From the NCBI GenBank assembly GCA_003290165.1, contig QNQO01000647.1, forward strand, positions 496,001 to 560,000: a stretch of DNA of 64,000 bases. Direction: 5' to 3'. The notes under the pieces were generated by a model that saw nothing but the letters and a program-made list of their open reading frames with translations, made no database searches and was not told where the DNA came from. The position numbers were made by a program, and so were the translations under genes. This DNA comes from Berberis thunbergii. Its lineage: Eukaryota; Streptophyta; Magnoliopsida; Ranunculales; Berberidaceae. Positions 32,313 through 44,305 of this stretch are shown here, piece by piece. Positions within the stretch are counted from its first letter, which is position 1, and the number at the start of each line of letters is the position of its first letter.

Positions 32313-32851
32313 TGACAAGTCCAAATCTCGTTCTTCTGAGAGTTTGACTTGCAAAACTGATGCTAGAGTGCCAAGGACCACCGAAAGCACTCATATGCTT
32401 AAGTCAGCAACTATGTTTGATGAAGGAAGTAAATCTGGACAAAACTCAGTTAAAGCTGCCTACCTTTGTTGAATGTTCCCTTTACCTTTTATAATAGTTA
32501 CGGTTAATTCTCTGCGTACTTATGCATGTGAGGAGCAATGGAAGGAGATGTTCCTCATAATAGTATCTTCCTTTATGGAGATGCGTCCGTGGAGGCGTAA
32601 CTCCCTCCACGACTATTTTTTATGCAATGTTCCTCTTCTTTATGAGGGAACTCGTGTCGTGCCTGGATTTTTTATCCCTTCGAGTCTAGATTTGAGCTTC
32701 GATTATATCTTCTTATAGTGGGCCTCTATGGTTGGCTTTAACCTTCTTGGGTTTTACAAGCTGGCCCAATAGATGGGACGCTAGATCCTCGTGATGAATG
32801 TTTTTTGCCACGTGTATGGCTTCAATGACAGTCTATTTTGATGTATCATCA
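32313..32851 (-). repeat. 5' LTR of C (539 bp)
   Basis: Minus-strand orientation, from TGATGATACATCA (32851 downward) to ..GGACTTGTCA. TATA box on the minus strand at 32487-32493. Same length as the 3' LTR. Confidence 0.85.
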
Positions 32852-32879
32852 GTATCTATTAGTTTATGCGCACCTGAGT

Positions 32880-34480
32880 GTGTGATTCTAAGAGTGGGCT
32901 AGTTCGAAAAGACCCCAAAGAGTTCTCTGAAGTTCCCATTACCTTTCTAGGTTCCCCCTCATTTTCCACTGAGACCAAGGAGGTGGCTGAGAAGAAGGCC
33001 TTTAAGGATTACTTCTCTTATCTTTCCAACAATGTTCCATTTTGTGTTGTCTTACTTGAGACAACTGCAAATAGCTTTGAACTCAAATCATCCATCATTC
33101 ATCTTTTGACGTCCTTCTATGGTTTCGAGAAAGAAGATTCATATCTTCATGTCAAATAATTTCTTGACATCTGTGCTACCCTTAAGTATCCAAACTTTTC
33201 AGATGATTCGGACCGTCTTAGGTTGTTTTCGTTTTCTCCAAAAGATAATGTGAAGTCATGGTAAAATTCGTTAGAAATAGGAACCATCAAAACTTGTGAT
33301 GCGTTGTCAAGAAAGTTTTTGTCAAAGTATTTCCCCATTCATATAAATGAATGCCCTCCGAAGAGATATGTCTAATTTTCAAAAAAAAAAATAGTGTGAA
33401 CATTTTAATGAATGTTGGGATAGGTTCAATGAATTCATTGTTAAGTGTCTCCATCATAGATTTGAGAAGTGGCTTCTAGTTTAATACTTCCAAGATGCGT
33501 TAACCCTTCAAAACTATCGTATGATTGATGCCACTAGTAGTGGGTCACTTATGAAGATGAGTGTTAATGAGATTTGGGATTTCTTTGAAACGTTAACAAA
33601 ATTCTTAGCAATGGGATTATTGATAAAGGATTCTGATAAGCGTAAGGGTGGTATATATGCAGTTAGAGATACATTCGTTCACTTCCTTTTTGCTTGAAGC
33701 TAGAAGCAGTTGTTATGACTATGGCTCGGAAAATTAATGCAATTTTGAATATGACTCAACCCTCAACCCCCACCTCCCGTGAATGTTTTATCTAAGGTTT
33801 CTGCTGCATGTTCGAGTCCTAGTCATTCATAGCTGATTGTGATCTATAAAATAATTATCTTGCATATTTTGCTGAGCAAGTCTTTTTAATGTTATTCAAT
33901 GACCTGGTAATAATCCACAACCCCACTATTTCAATCCAGGGTTCGCCAAGCATCCAAATCTCTCCTGGGCCCTTGTCCCACACCAAAAAGGAAATGTTTC
34001 CCTGGCTCATCAAGCCCAAAGCCCTATTAGGCCTCAATTTAACCAAGTTCTTCTATCCAACACATCCAGTTTAAAGGAAACGGTAAATCGTTTTATGCAG
34101 TGCACAGAAAGTATACTTGAGCAGAATTCTCACGTTATATCAAAGTTAAAAGTCATGACTCAGTACCCATCTCAAGCCATCAATAAACTTGAGATAGTTG
34201 TGAGTCGGATCGCCCAGTCATTCCCTAAGAAAAGCTAGGTAAATTCCTAGTCAACCTGTTCTAAACCCAAATCGTCAATTCAAAATTGGTAGCACATCTG
34301 AGCCATATCATGAAGATGTCCAATCAATTATTCCTCTTAGAGTGGAAAACAAGTTGACAATCGGTCACAAATGGTGTCATTGCATTTTCGTCTAATTCAA
34401 AACAGGTTGCATCTCCATTTGACAAGGATGCTGATATACCCTTACCTTCTAAAAATGTTTTTCTTGACTCTGACCGCATT
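32880..34480 (+). pseudogene. gag of E (Athila type)
   Basis: The core gag domain begins near 33090 and reads KYPNFSDDSDRLRLFSFSPKD, a stop where Trp-Leu is expected, then KFLSKYFPIHINECPPKR, MIDATSSGSLMKMSVNEIWD and FFETL; this is the classical order of Athila/Tat Gag. Further on, 33900-34210 gives YFNPGFAKHPNLSWA and a helical LKETVNRFMQC..SILEQN segment, the Athila-type second half. Many stops and frameshifts. The upstream part 32878-33159 is open (93 codons) without a clear domain. It follows immediately after the right end of nested element C. Confidence 0.75.
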
Positions 34481-34492
34481 TAGACATCCTAT

Positions 34493-35071
34493 TTGCCTAG
34501 AACACCGTTTCCATCACGGTTAGCTCCGGAGAAAAAAGGAACAAATGTCAACGATGTAATGGAAAATTTTAATCAAGTTCACATAAATTACCCCTCGCTC
34601 AATTCTATTAAGCAAGTTCTTGCCTATGCCAAGTTTTTTTTAAGGATCTTTGCACACAGAAGCGAAAGCTACATGTGCAAAAGACAATATTCTTCGTCGA
34701 GCAAGTCAGCTCAATTATTCAACACAGAACCTCACCGAAGTATAGGGATCCCGGGTAACCTGACCATTTCTTGTGTTATTGGTGATCATATAATTGATAA
34801 GGCATTGTTTGATTTAGGGGCGAGTGTTAATTTATTTCCATATTTTGTTGTTAAGCAGTCAGGTCATGGCGAGTTAAAATCGACTGAACTAACACTGCAA
34901 TTGGCAACTAAATCAGTCAGAGTTTCCCGTGGGGTTATAAAGGATGTGATCATTAAGATTAAAAAAAATTACTTTCCAGTGGACTTTATGGTTCTTGCTA
35001 CACAACTTGTTCACAATCCCTCCAGTCACATTCCAGTTATTTTGGGTCGCCCATTTTTTCGCCACATCTAA
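34493..35071 (+). pseudogene. Protease domain of E (Athila type, D-L-G)
   Basis: A 192-codon open frame. Residues 20-60 give the pre-protease helix (VHINYPSLNSIKQVLAYAKF). The domain follows with ISCVIGDHIIDKALFDLGAS (active site D-L-G, normal for Athila rather than D-T-G), TLQLATKSVRVSRGVIKDV, YFPVDFMVLATQ and IPVILGRPFF. Such proteases cut Gag-Pol. This is one of the best preserved frames in the window. The reading continues in another frame at 35090 with MKLSFDNMTVEINVFN. Confidence 0.85.
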
Positions 35072-35726
35072 TGTTATTATTAACTTTAGATATAGAATCA
35101 TGAAATTGTCATTTGATAACATGACTGTCGAAATCAATGTTTTTAATGTAAGTCAACGACCTCCCAATTATGAAGAAGTCTGTGAAGTTAACATGATTGA
35201 GAGTTTGGTGGAGAATTCTTTTTTACATTCTGCATTAGATGACCCTTTAGCGACATGTTTGACTCATTTCGGTTTAGACTTCGGTATTAATAATTTCATT
35301 AGGGAAGTGAATGCTTTGTTTTATTCAGCCCCTATTATGGATCTTGGTTATACGTGGAAGCCTAAAGGGGCACACCTTCCACTCAGTGAGTCAAAACTGG
35401 CCCCTTATGTTGAGACTATTTTGATTCCTGATTCATTCCCCTTCTTACCTTTTCATGTTGACTCATTCAACGTATGACTTCCTAGAGATTCATGCATGAA
35501 GTATGATTTTCAGTATTCTTTCGATTTTTGTCTCAACTATTTTCACAATACAAATGACCCCATAATTCAAGAAATAGTAACGGCGTTATCGGAAGATGCA
35601 TCTATAGAGAAAATTCATGCCATAGGTAGTGCTAATTCCAGGTTTGTAGTTATTGTTGAGTTATCTAGCCTATCATCTTTGTCTAATTCATTTTGTTATG
35701 ATGAGCATGTACGGTGTACCACCTGA
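35072..35726 (+). pseudogene. Post-protease linker of E
   Basis: Frames 34995-35477 and 35496-35726 carry MKLSFDNMTVEINVFNVSQ, EEVCEVNMIESLVE and LGYTWKPKGAHLPLSESKLA, the segment that in Athila-type elements links protease to reverse transcriptase. No RT motif (such as Y-x-D-D) follows in any frame; the sequence moves directly to a T-rich region. Reads as an internal deletion of pol or descent from a pol-less master. Confidence 0.65.
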
Positions 35727-37195
35727 TATATCACACCTTTTTGCATCTCTTTTACATTAACTCATGCTACTTATGTGGATCTCTTGTTTTTAAGTGATGA
35801 TTTTAGTTTCCACCATCCCATTATGCAAAAGATTCAATCTTCTTATTTACAACCTAACTTAGGATGTCCTATTTTAGAGTATGCAAGAATCATTTGTTGC
35901 ATATCACTGTTTGTGACTCATTTATGTTCTAGGTCCCTACGGATTTCCTAAGAATGCGAGTTCATTTGCATTTTCTCTATGATTTTGCATGATTCCCTCG
36001 TAGTTTTTGGGGTGTGTTAGTATTATGCCGCATGTAATTACTACTTTTTGTTGGACTGATCATCAACTTTTTCAATTGTTGTTATGTGATTATTTGACAA
36101 TTTTGATCTACTTTACATCATGAACTAAGTATCTAGGTTCGGAGGAGGGTGTTCGCTATATTATTCCTCTTCATTTTATGGTACGTCATTCATGAGAAAC
36201 AATATATGTCGGGCTGACGACGTTAAGTCAAGCTCTCCTGAGAGGTAGCCCAACTTCAGTTGTGTCATTATGGTTAGTTTGGATAGATTTTCGAGTTCTT
36301 TTTAGTTGCATTCCACTCATACTCGTTAGCTTCGTAATGATTTTGACTTAAAACTGGTACACTTTTTTTTTCGTGTATTGTATGCTCAATTTCTCATGAT
36401 AAGTCTACAATTCTTCTACTTTTGAGCTTTCATTGGTTTATGATCTTTTTTAAATTGGTAACACCATGGTAATATCACTCTAACCCTCATCTTTACTTTT
36501 TTTTTTTACCTTCACTTGTCATGATTTTTCTTTTTATATACTAGGGACAATGTTTGGTTAAGCTATGGGGGGTGGGATTTATGAGTTTTTTTTTTTTTTT
36601 TTTTTTTTGCATTTTTCAAAATTTTGAGTTGAAATGTATTTCACAACTATAACAATTAATTACTGTATTCTACTCAATTTTCATTGAATATGTAAATGAT
36701 TATGGTAATTGTGAAAAATCTTTGATATGAAAATGCAGCCAAAATCCGAAGTTTCATTCCAATGAAGAGAATTTGTTTTTAAATTTGAGGAAATACATGC
36801 TATCACTTGTTACATTGATATATTAATAAGAAGACATATGGTTTGATATTATTTTTATGTTAAATATATTTCATGAGATTTTTCAACTTTACTATCCTTA
36901 CACTATCAACCAAGTTAGCATAATTTGTAGTTGATGAGTGAGATATTTGCTAGAAAGCCTTAAAATAATAATGGAGACTTAACCCTTGTGAATTTTGAGC
37001 TATTCTAATTTTCTTGTGGATTATTCAGTAGACTTTGATTTTTTCTTGAGTCCACATTATCTCGTTGATGATCTCATTATTCTTGTTTCTCTTATTGATT
37101 GCTTTGATAATGACATTAAAATTGAATAATTACACTAAAATTTCTTGGTTTATTTAGTTGAGATGTCATAATACCGACTAGAACTTAGGAAGTAA
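35727..37195 (+). other. 3' region of E after the missing pol
   Basis: T-rich sequence. At 36130-36260 'ggttcggaggagggtgttc' and a short worn reading remain. At 36544-36575 'gggacaatgtttggttaagctatgggggg' type sequence is the motif that typically closes the 3' ORF region of Athila elements. A T run lies at 36582-36608. No intact frame is seen; an envelope-like gene was looked for and not found. Confidence 0.5.
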
Positions 37196-39792
37196 TTAGG
37201 GCTGAGCAAGAATCCGATCCATCACGTTCCGATCCAGACCGGTATGGCTCCGAACCGTTTCAAACCATGTCAAAATGGGTTCTTGTAATGGGCCTGTTTC
37301 AAGCCCAGGCCCATAGTTAATGAACACTTACCCTTGCCCCCATTGAAATCACAACACATTATCAGGGGGGTATTCAATTATGGATTTTAATAGAGTGTGA
37401 AAGACTTTAAATCTCATGGATTTTAAAATATTTCAAAGGAGTTTACAAAATTTACTGAACTTTGATGTATTTTAAGTGATTGGATTTTGTGGATTTTACA
37501 AAATTCACTGAATTTGATGGATTTTTATTATTGGATTTTCTAAATTTTATAAAGGATTGTTATGAATTTCTATTATTCTTATTGGCAAAAGAAAGTGTTT
37601 TGATCAGCTTCCCATGCTACTTGCTACATTGTTTTCCTAGTAATATTACTCCTAAACTGTCCTAAAGGATAATCATGTTTAAGCTACAGTGGCCACACCC
37701 CTCCCTAAAAACTTAAATAATTCAAACTTAAAGAACCAACTCTATATCACCCCAAAACTAGTTTTCTTTGTGTTTTAATCTATACAAATGTGTTAGACAA
37801 TAGTATAATATATTGGCACTAGATCCAAATTGTGTGCCAAACATGTGGCATAGAATTATTGGATCACTGTTGATACCATCAGACCCAACAAAAACTTCTC
37901 AATTCTTATTAACAAAGTTCAAGACAGAGTATTATGTTGAAGAACTCACGTGTGAATGAAACAGGAACCGAGGCCATGTTTGTAGATTTGAGACACTTCT
38001 CTGTAAGATCCATTCAGGTCTGCCCCCTCTCAAGTCATCACTGTTTATCTTTCTGTGATGATTTTTCTTTGAGAAACTTACTGGGTTTTGGTTCCGAAGA
38101 ATCAGAAAGATGGGTTTTTTTTGCCATGGATTTGGATCTAACATCGGATGTAGAAACATCTCTTTGGGTTAGTGTTCAAATAAAGGGCTTGCCCTAAAAC
38201 TTCAATTTTTTGCAACAATTTCCCATCATTACTGGTTGTGTTTTTTCTTGCAGCAGATTCAACTTTGCCCAACATTTCTTTTATCTCAACAAAAACAAAG
38301 AAATTCAGACCAAAACTTCAATTTCTTTCAACAATTTCCCATCATCACTCTGCTGCTGCTGCATCTTTTGCTTCCGCTTCGCTTTGCTGTCTGTCTGTGT
38401 CGAAAAGAGCGAGTGTGAGAGAGAGACGAAAAGGGTTTCCAGAGTTTCAGATCGATTAGGAGGGAGAATTCGGAGATTGAATTGGATTACCCTGCAAGCC
38501 CTAGCAGTAAGGGGTACGCACAGTATTGGTGGGAGAGAGGAAGGAGAGAAATTGAAATCCGAGGGGAAGAGGCTGAATTTGAAAAGGGTTTTGATATTTA
38601 TACCTTTCATACATAAATCCTTCAAAGTCCATCAAGTCAACAAATCCCTCAAAATTCATTTTTTTTTAATACCCCCTAATTTTGGTGGACTTTTGAAAAT
38701 CATTAATTGAATACCCCATGATTTTAATGGATTATAAAACAATCATTTAAAATCTATATTTGAATACTCCTAAATTTCATTGTATTGTTTTAAATCCTTA
38801 ATTGAATACCTTTATATTTTAATGAATTTAAAATCTTTGACACTATTAAAATTTATGATTGAATACCCCCTGTAAATTAACATACTGTTGTTCCCACCTT
38901 CTTCTCCTCCCCAACAAAGGTAGTCAAGAAAAATAATGTTAAGAAATACCAAAGTCACTTACAAACCCAGTCCAAGAACTGACTCAATTTCGAGGATCTA
39001 ATCAAAAGCCAGTTGCTCCTTTGAATTACATAAATGACTGAGAGAAGAAGAAGGGCAAGGGACTCTCCCCCTTTGTTTTATTTCGTCCATCTGGGTTTAA
39101 TGATACACTATGTTTACTGGTTTGATCGACTCTTTCTGCGTCTGATTGATTGATGGTTGGTTCAATTGGAAAAATGAATATGAGGTACCTCCCTGTACAC
39201 TGGGAGGGAAGATATATGTTGCTACATAGCACATGACCCTCTCTGAACTTTGGGTGTAAGGAAAAAAAAACAAAAAAAAAAACGGAAAGGTTCGATCGTC
39301 ATCAATTTCATCGCTTTGACTTGAATGGGATGGCCCTGATCACGATCTGGTGGTATACAGCAGCCAAGGATGCTCCAACCCAAAATATCCACTGTTCCAA
39401 TCCCAAAAAATGCAAGTTAGAATCACATATTTTGCAAATTGATCCACCAACAAACAAAACAAGATTCATCCAAATAACTGACTTGATCATCCCAAGCATG
39501 GTCTTTGTTGTAGTTTGAACAACACAGAAGATCAATTGAGAAGTGAGTTACTATCAATTAATCAGAGGCAGAGGAGTATTGATTTTGAAAGCTACCCTGC
39601 TGCTTCACTTGTTTGGAAAAGGGGAAAGGGAAGAAAGGCTTGGGCAATTTGGGTTTTTTCAAAACCAGGATTGCATGGTCCCAACCCGGACCGTCTCGGT
39701 TCAAACCGGTCCAGGATCAACCGGATTTGCCTAGGAAAATTAGTTATTTCGGACCGTTCCGATCCCATTTCAATTTACTAGGATTAGGATTG
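37196..39792. other. Possible hAT-like repeat interrupted by a TIR element, inside E
   Basis: Starts 'ttagggctgagcaagaatcc' (37196) with CCGATCC/GGACCG repeats at 37210-37260 and again at 39680-39770, like a MITE of the GGACCGTTCCGATCC type. The right terminus was not found; it may have been cut by element F. The stretch 38873-39680 has no recognisable gene. Confidence 0.35.
37363..38872. mobile_element. TIR DNA element, superfamily uncertain (1510 bp)
   Basis: Inverted ends match over about 50 bp: caggggggtattcaattatg at left and the complement of ttgaataccccctg at right, continuing through 'gattttaatag' / 'ctattaaaat'. Flanks are tat and taa, so a target duplication is not resolved. The interior 38340-38560 looks like the transcribed start of a plant gene (CTGCTGCTG, GAGAGAGA, GTAAG-type runs) but encodes nothing recognisable. 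Harbinger or Mutator type are possible. Confidence 0.55.
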
Positions 39793-40703
39793 TGACGCCG
39801 GGCAGAATAGTGATTATTCTGCAGGCTACTAGCAACAGATAATTGAAAGGGAAGAATACAAGATGATAGCGAAAAACACAGAGAAATAGTTCAAATGTTG
39901 AATCAAATAACTCAAATCAAATGTCTATTACAATATTGAGGAAGAGCCCTATTTATAGTGCTCAAATAACTTGAATAATAAACAGCCTATTCCTAAAAGA
40001 AAAATTAGAATCAAATACTAAAATAACAAGCAGTCTATTCATAAAAGAAAAACTAAAACTTAATCCTAAAAGAAAACTTAATATTACAAATAATTAAATA
40101 ACTTTGAGAGTAAATTAAAAACCCTAGAAACCCTTCTGCATCAGTTGCACCGGGTTGGGAAGAACTCGTCCTCGAATTCACAACAGCTTCATCAGAATTT
40201 CTGGTATCAAGTCAGAAAACTTTGCTAGCTGCTGGTATACTAGATTGTCTTTCATTTCCCTTCTCTCGAGCTCCATCTGCAAACCTAGCACATACTCCTT
40301 TACTATAATAATCAATTCCTTGACTTAATCAACCTCCCTCCTCGACTCAACAACAATAAGTGGTATAGTATGCAAAATATTTAGAAACAGTCGTACAACC
40401 TCCATGAACTTCCCATTAGTAGTGGCTCTATAACCAGCCTTCAGTATTTTTTCCAGCTGGGAGAAGTTGTACACAAGTGCTAGTGGCCTCCTCACATTCG
40501 GTCTCGCCGACGCACTCCACTGCAAATGAAATAACTGGAGAGGGCGAAAACGCGCGTATGTATGAATGACGTCCATTGTGTAGATCAAGAAGCATGGGCT
40601 TCAAAGGTGAAAAGTTCGTTATACCCAATTGTCGTTTCAGCAGCCGCATCGCTGTATCAAAATTACTAGCTATTGCATGCTCTGCAGCAAGAGCTGATTT
40701 TTT

Positions 40704-41757
40704 TTATCCAGATCTGGCTTCAGGCATGCCTTGAGTCAGGGTGACAAATACGGAAGAGCGGGTATTCATAGTAGCCCTCGGTGTATCAACTTCTGGTGGC
40801 AGTTCCAAGTCCTCAAATTCCCAACCTCCTTCCCCATCAGTTTCTTCGTGCACTTCACCGTCTTCAATAACAACTCCAACATCCTCATTCTGCAAACCAT
40901 CTGCATCAACAATATCCAACTCTTCATCAGTGTCATACACACGCTTTTCAAGCTCTTTAGTTTTGTCTACCACATCCTCCTCAATCAGGAGATTGTTACT
41001 CTTCTGAATAGCAAGCTTCCTGCACTCAGTCACTCTATGTCCCTGTTCACCACATCTAATATTTGAGTTAGAATTACCCTATGGTGGCTGCTGAGCATGA
41101 CGGAATTCTTGAGGGCGAACTGGCCAATCGCTTTGATTACAGTTGATTATTGGGCTCTTGTTCTGTCTTTTTTCCACAGCAAGTGCACGCTGGTATGCTT
41201 CAGAAACGGTCCTCAACAAGTGAAGTCGCTTAAATGAGGGTTGAGTGTAGTCGAAAGGAAGGAAGTGACCCTTCATCTTCTTTTTCATCTTCTCCCAATT
41301 AGTGATCTTGGCCTTGCCCTGCCTGTCTTGTGATCGCTTCAACTGCTCCCACCATGCAGATGTTATGCCTTTGAGTTTGATGACAACCTATTTCACTTTG
41401 ACATGATTTGAAACTTCCTTATACTAAAAAATACGCTCTACCTCATTCAACCAATTGACAAATCCTTCAGCATGTAACGTACCAGAAAACTCGGATAGAT
41501 CCACTTTGAAACCAAGATTTCCACGCCGCTCCCAGATTCGAGCACGATGGTGATACGAATTTTCGAAACTGGAATCAGAATAGTGATCTTCCATCTCACG
41601 ATCACCGAAATCCTTCACCGTTAGACGCTGGGTTAATTTTGCAACTTGCCTTTGTAAATCCTTAATCATCACATCCTTAACGTTACGATCACGGTTTGGG
41701 GCTTCCTCGTTCGTAACCTGCCCGTGATGACCACGACCACCAACCATAGAAACTGAT
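40704..41757 (-). pseudogene. gag of F
   Basis: Minus strand. 41747-41424 begins MVGGRGHHGQV and holds a helical VKDVMIKDLQRQVAKLTQRL followed by VDLSEFSGTLHAEGFVNWLNEVER, the usual start of gypsy Gag in elements with tRNA-Met primers. 41342-41079 gives WEKMKKKMKGHFLPFDYTQ and LHLLRTVSEAYQ. 41060-40704 has a zinc-knuckle remnant (IRCGEQGHRVTEC, first Cys lost) and a long acidic tail. Two frameshifts and a stop separate the pieces. Confidence 0.75.
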
Positions 41758-41784
41758 GAAATTACACCCCAAGAAGATGTTGAT

Positions 41785-41796
41785 GCTATGATACCA
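41785..41796 (-). promoter_or_regulatory. Primer binding site of F, tRNA-iMet type
   Basis: TGGTATCATAGC on the minus strand, next to the 5' LTR; one mismatch from TGGTATCAGAGC. Different primer type from elements A-E. Confidence 0.75.
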
Positions 41797-41933
41797 AATG
41801 TCGCCGGGCAGAATAATGATTATTCTACAGGCTAATAGCAACAGATAATTGACAGGGAAGAACACAAGATGAAAACCCAAAACACAGAGAAATAGCTCTA
41901 ATGTTTAATCAAATTACTTAAATCAAAGGTCTA

Positions 41934-42587
41934 ATGATTCAACATTTTCTAAATTAATTGATATTCATGTCCATGAGATCATATTCATTTGATTATTTGA
42001 AAAGTCTGTTTTTCTAATTATATGTGAGATGTTTGTGTTTCTATAATTTACTATTTTCCTCACATGTAAATTGAGTGAGAAATACTCAATCTTAGTGTTT
42101 TATTTCTCAGTGACATGAGAGATTTGTAGTCGAAATGTATTTTTCAAAGATTATCTAGTCGTGTTCTTTACTATGAAATGAAGAATTATGTTGATAAGAC
42201 TATGCACGCGCACACACACGCACACACTACAAGTTGAGAATGATGATTTTGTTGATATACTAAGATAACATTATTAGTTTGTCGATTTTATTGAAATTTT
42301 TGGCAATTAGATGATTACTCTGAGGACAATAAAGTAGAGAGGCAATGTTTTTGAATTTTAAATTTTTTTTAGAAAATATGTTTTCTTTCATTGAGTCAGT
42401 AATGTTTGTGGTAACATTTATGGAAACCCTCACGAGATTATAACTCGTCCATTAGAGGTAATCTAGGAGTTCAAATCCTTATTGCATGTTGAGGTAAGTG
42501 CAACGATGATTCCTGCGAAAGTGAGTTAATATTTTATTTTCGTTTTGCTAGAAAACTAGAAAAATATAGGTTTAATTTGGAGATATT
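41934..42587 (+). other. 3' untranslated region of E
   Basis: AT-rich sequence without genes. It ends with 'ggtttaatttggagatatt' directly before the 3' LTR, probably the worn polypurine tract. An (CA)n-rich stretch is at 42208-42230. Confidence 0.5.
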
Positions 42588-44300
42588 TGATATTCATATA
42601 ATTTATACTTGAATTACCTTATAATTTATATTTGTTAGTGTTTCGAATAATATTTTATTTCAATTATCTCATTTTCATGTTTTTATAGGATTGGAAGCTT
42701 AAACAGTGAATTTATATCAAAGCGGAAAGATGAGAAAACAATTATTTAACAAACTCGAATGGCAGTACAAAGTGACAGGTGAAATTAGAAGTCGTCGTGA
42801 CAATCATATGCCAAAACCCGATCCAACCAAATGCAAATCCACCTTTTTCTTAACCTATGCTAAAGCCCAACCAAAATCCCTATTTATTTTCTTCTTTGTC
42901 CACACAACAAATCCTTCCCTCTCTTTGGTGGCAGCCCCAACACACACAAAATAGAGCCACTCTTCTCTTCCTGTCCATCTCGTTTTCTCTGCTCATTGTA
43001 CTCCTCGGTGGCGAATTTTGCTTGCTAGAAAGACCGGCAGCCACCAACGCATCTCCATCCCATCTCTTTTTTTATTCCTCCACTCCTCGCATCCACTCCA
43101 TATCCAGCACGCTTATCAATTGACATCCACCATACCACCATCATCTCGACCCCTTTTCTTCTTCATTCCTGATTTTACACAGAGAACCTCACGCATGGCT
43201 CCCATTTTGTCTCCCTGCTCCCTGTTCTTCTTTTTCACCGACACGCCACAACCATCACGCTAGGAACTTCTTCTTCTTCCCTCCTCCACCATCTCGATCC
43301 AACCTCCTCGTCATCTTCATCACTCCTTTTTGCCAGGAGATTGCCTACCACTGCAACAGATTTGATCGACTCCCATCACCTTGCATCATCTTCTTTCTTC
43401 CATCTCGATCGTTCTTCCTTTCTCGACCTCAACCTCTCTTCCTCACGAAATCCCTTCCTCTCACTCGCCTGATTTTCTTCCTAGTCCACCCTTTTCTCCC
43501 TTATTTCGCCACAAACATAGCAACTCCATTGATTACATCGCATCAAGAAGAATAGGAAGGAAGAAGATGACGTTTTGGAGGGAAGAATTTCATTCTCTAT
43601 CCACACCACGCTTTCCCTTTGTACCACCACAAATCATCTACTCACTTTGGTGAATCACGTTCATTGATAAGGAAGTGTTCACCCATGCTGTAGCCATGAC
43701 CACCACTGTAATCTTCTAAACCCTCCACTAAGGCGTAGATGATTCCTCAGGCTTAGTAGAATTTTTTTTGTCTTTTATTGTTCTCGGATGCATTGTATGA
43801 TTTAACATTTGATTGATTTGTGAACAAGCGCACATTACTTTCACCGTGTATATCATGCATCCATGGTAGTTAGAATTATTCTATATTTTTTGTAAGCATG
43901 TTTTATTCATGTTAGTTAAACTTGTGATTAGTTGTGCCTTAAACATGCAATTAATTCCATGGGTTTGCATCTTTGCTAAAGTCAATCCACAAAATGGAAT
44001 AGTAATTGATATTAGTATAATTTCATGAACTTGATGGATAATTTGAAAGCCTTAGCATATTTCTCTTTGATTTTCAAACTCACTACCAATTACTTTTCTA
44101 TTTTCCATTAGTTTAGAAATTTATAATTGTAATAACCCTTTTTAAATTTGTTTAGGTAGATCTTAGTATTTTATTGTGTCTTCAATCCTCGTGGGATCAA
44201 CCCATATATGTCAATGTGTACTAGCTAGACAACCTTGCACTTGTGGAAGAACAATTATGTCAAATTAGCCTATTAATTTAGGTTAGTAAAATTTGCATCA
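42588..44300 (+). repeat. 3' LTR of E (1713 bp)
   Basis: TGATATTCATATAATTTATAC to ..TTTGCATCA. It matches the 5' LTR over its whole length except for the MITE. The end region 'tgtgtcttcaatcctcgtgg' (44178-44197) is typical of Athila LTRs. tcatt follows at 44301-44305. Confidence 0.9.
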
Positions 44301-44305
44301 TCATT

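Larger units (their letters stand above)
26421..32851 (-). mobile_element. Retroelement C: pol-less Tat-like element inserted in E (minus strand)
   Basis: LTRs of 539 bp lie at 26421-26959 (3' LTR) and 32313-32851 (5' LTR), with a primer site next to the latter. On the minus strand: gag (32200-30727), a 70-bp tandem array (30112-30680), and an oppositely oriented (plus-strand) aORF (27180-29620). Protease, RT and integrase are not found. The LTR starts TGATGATACATCA on its own strand, as in A and B. Target duplication is unclear; GTAT abuts both outer ends. It splits the leader/gag junction of E. Confidence 0.85.
39793..41933 (-). mobile_element. Element F: decayed Ty3/gypsy element inside E (minus strand)
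   Basis: Direct repeats 39793-40143 (3' LTR, about 350 bp, TGATGCAG..TCA on its strand) and 41799-41933 (5' LTR, truncated) bracket gag on the minus strand. The primer site on the minus strand is TGGTATCATAGC (41785-41796), the tRNA-iMet type. Pol is deleted; the internal part 40144-40700 is a worn remnant. A possible 5-bp duplication on the left is gattg (39788-39792); the right side is lost with the LTR end. Confidence 0.75.
23253..44300 (+). mobile_element. Element E: Athila-like Ty3/gypsy element with nested insertions (21 kb)
   Basis: LTRs at 23253-25364 and 42588-44300 are flanked by a perfect 5-bp duplication tcatt (23248-23252, 44301-44305). The inside has a tRNA-Asp primer site, leader, Athila-type gag and protease (32880-35070) and a long 3' region with the 'gggacaatg..gggggtggg' motif. 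Nested inside are a hAT-like MITE (24861-25267), retroelement C (26421-32851), a TIR element (37363-38872) and gypsy remnant F (39793-41933). RT and integrase are missing: after protease the sequence goes straight to the post-integrase-type region. Subtracting the insertions leaves about 10 kb. Confidence 0.9.

Noticed and set aside
35072..36540. Reverse transcriptase or integrase of element E
   Set aside because: No Y-x-D-D, no zinc-binding or D-D-E pattern was found in any frame by eye.
35727..36600. Envelope-like gene expected in some Athila elements
   Set aside because: No open frame of useful length and no membrane-protein pattern; only the closing motif is left.
38210..38710. Plus-strand frame of 166 codons inside the TIR element
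   Set aside because: No transposase or other domain; F/N/S-rich text from T-rich DNA.
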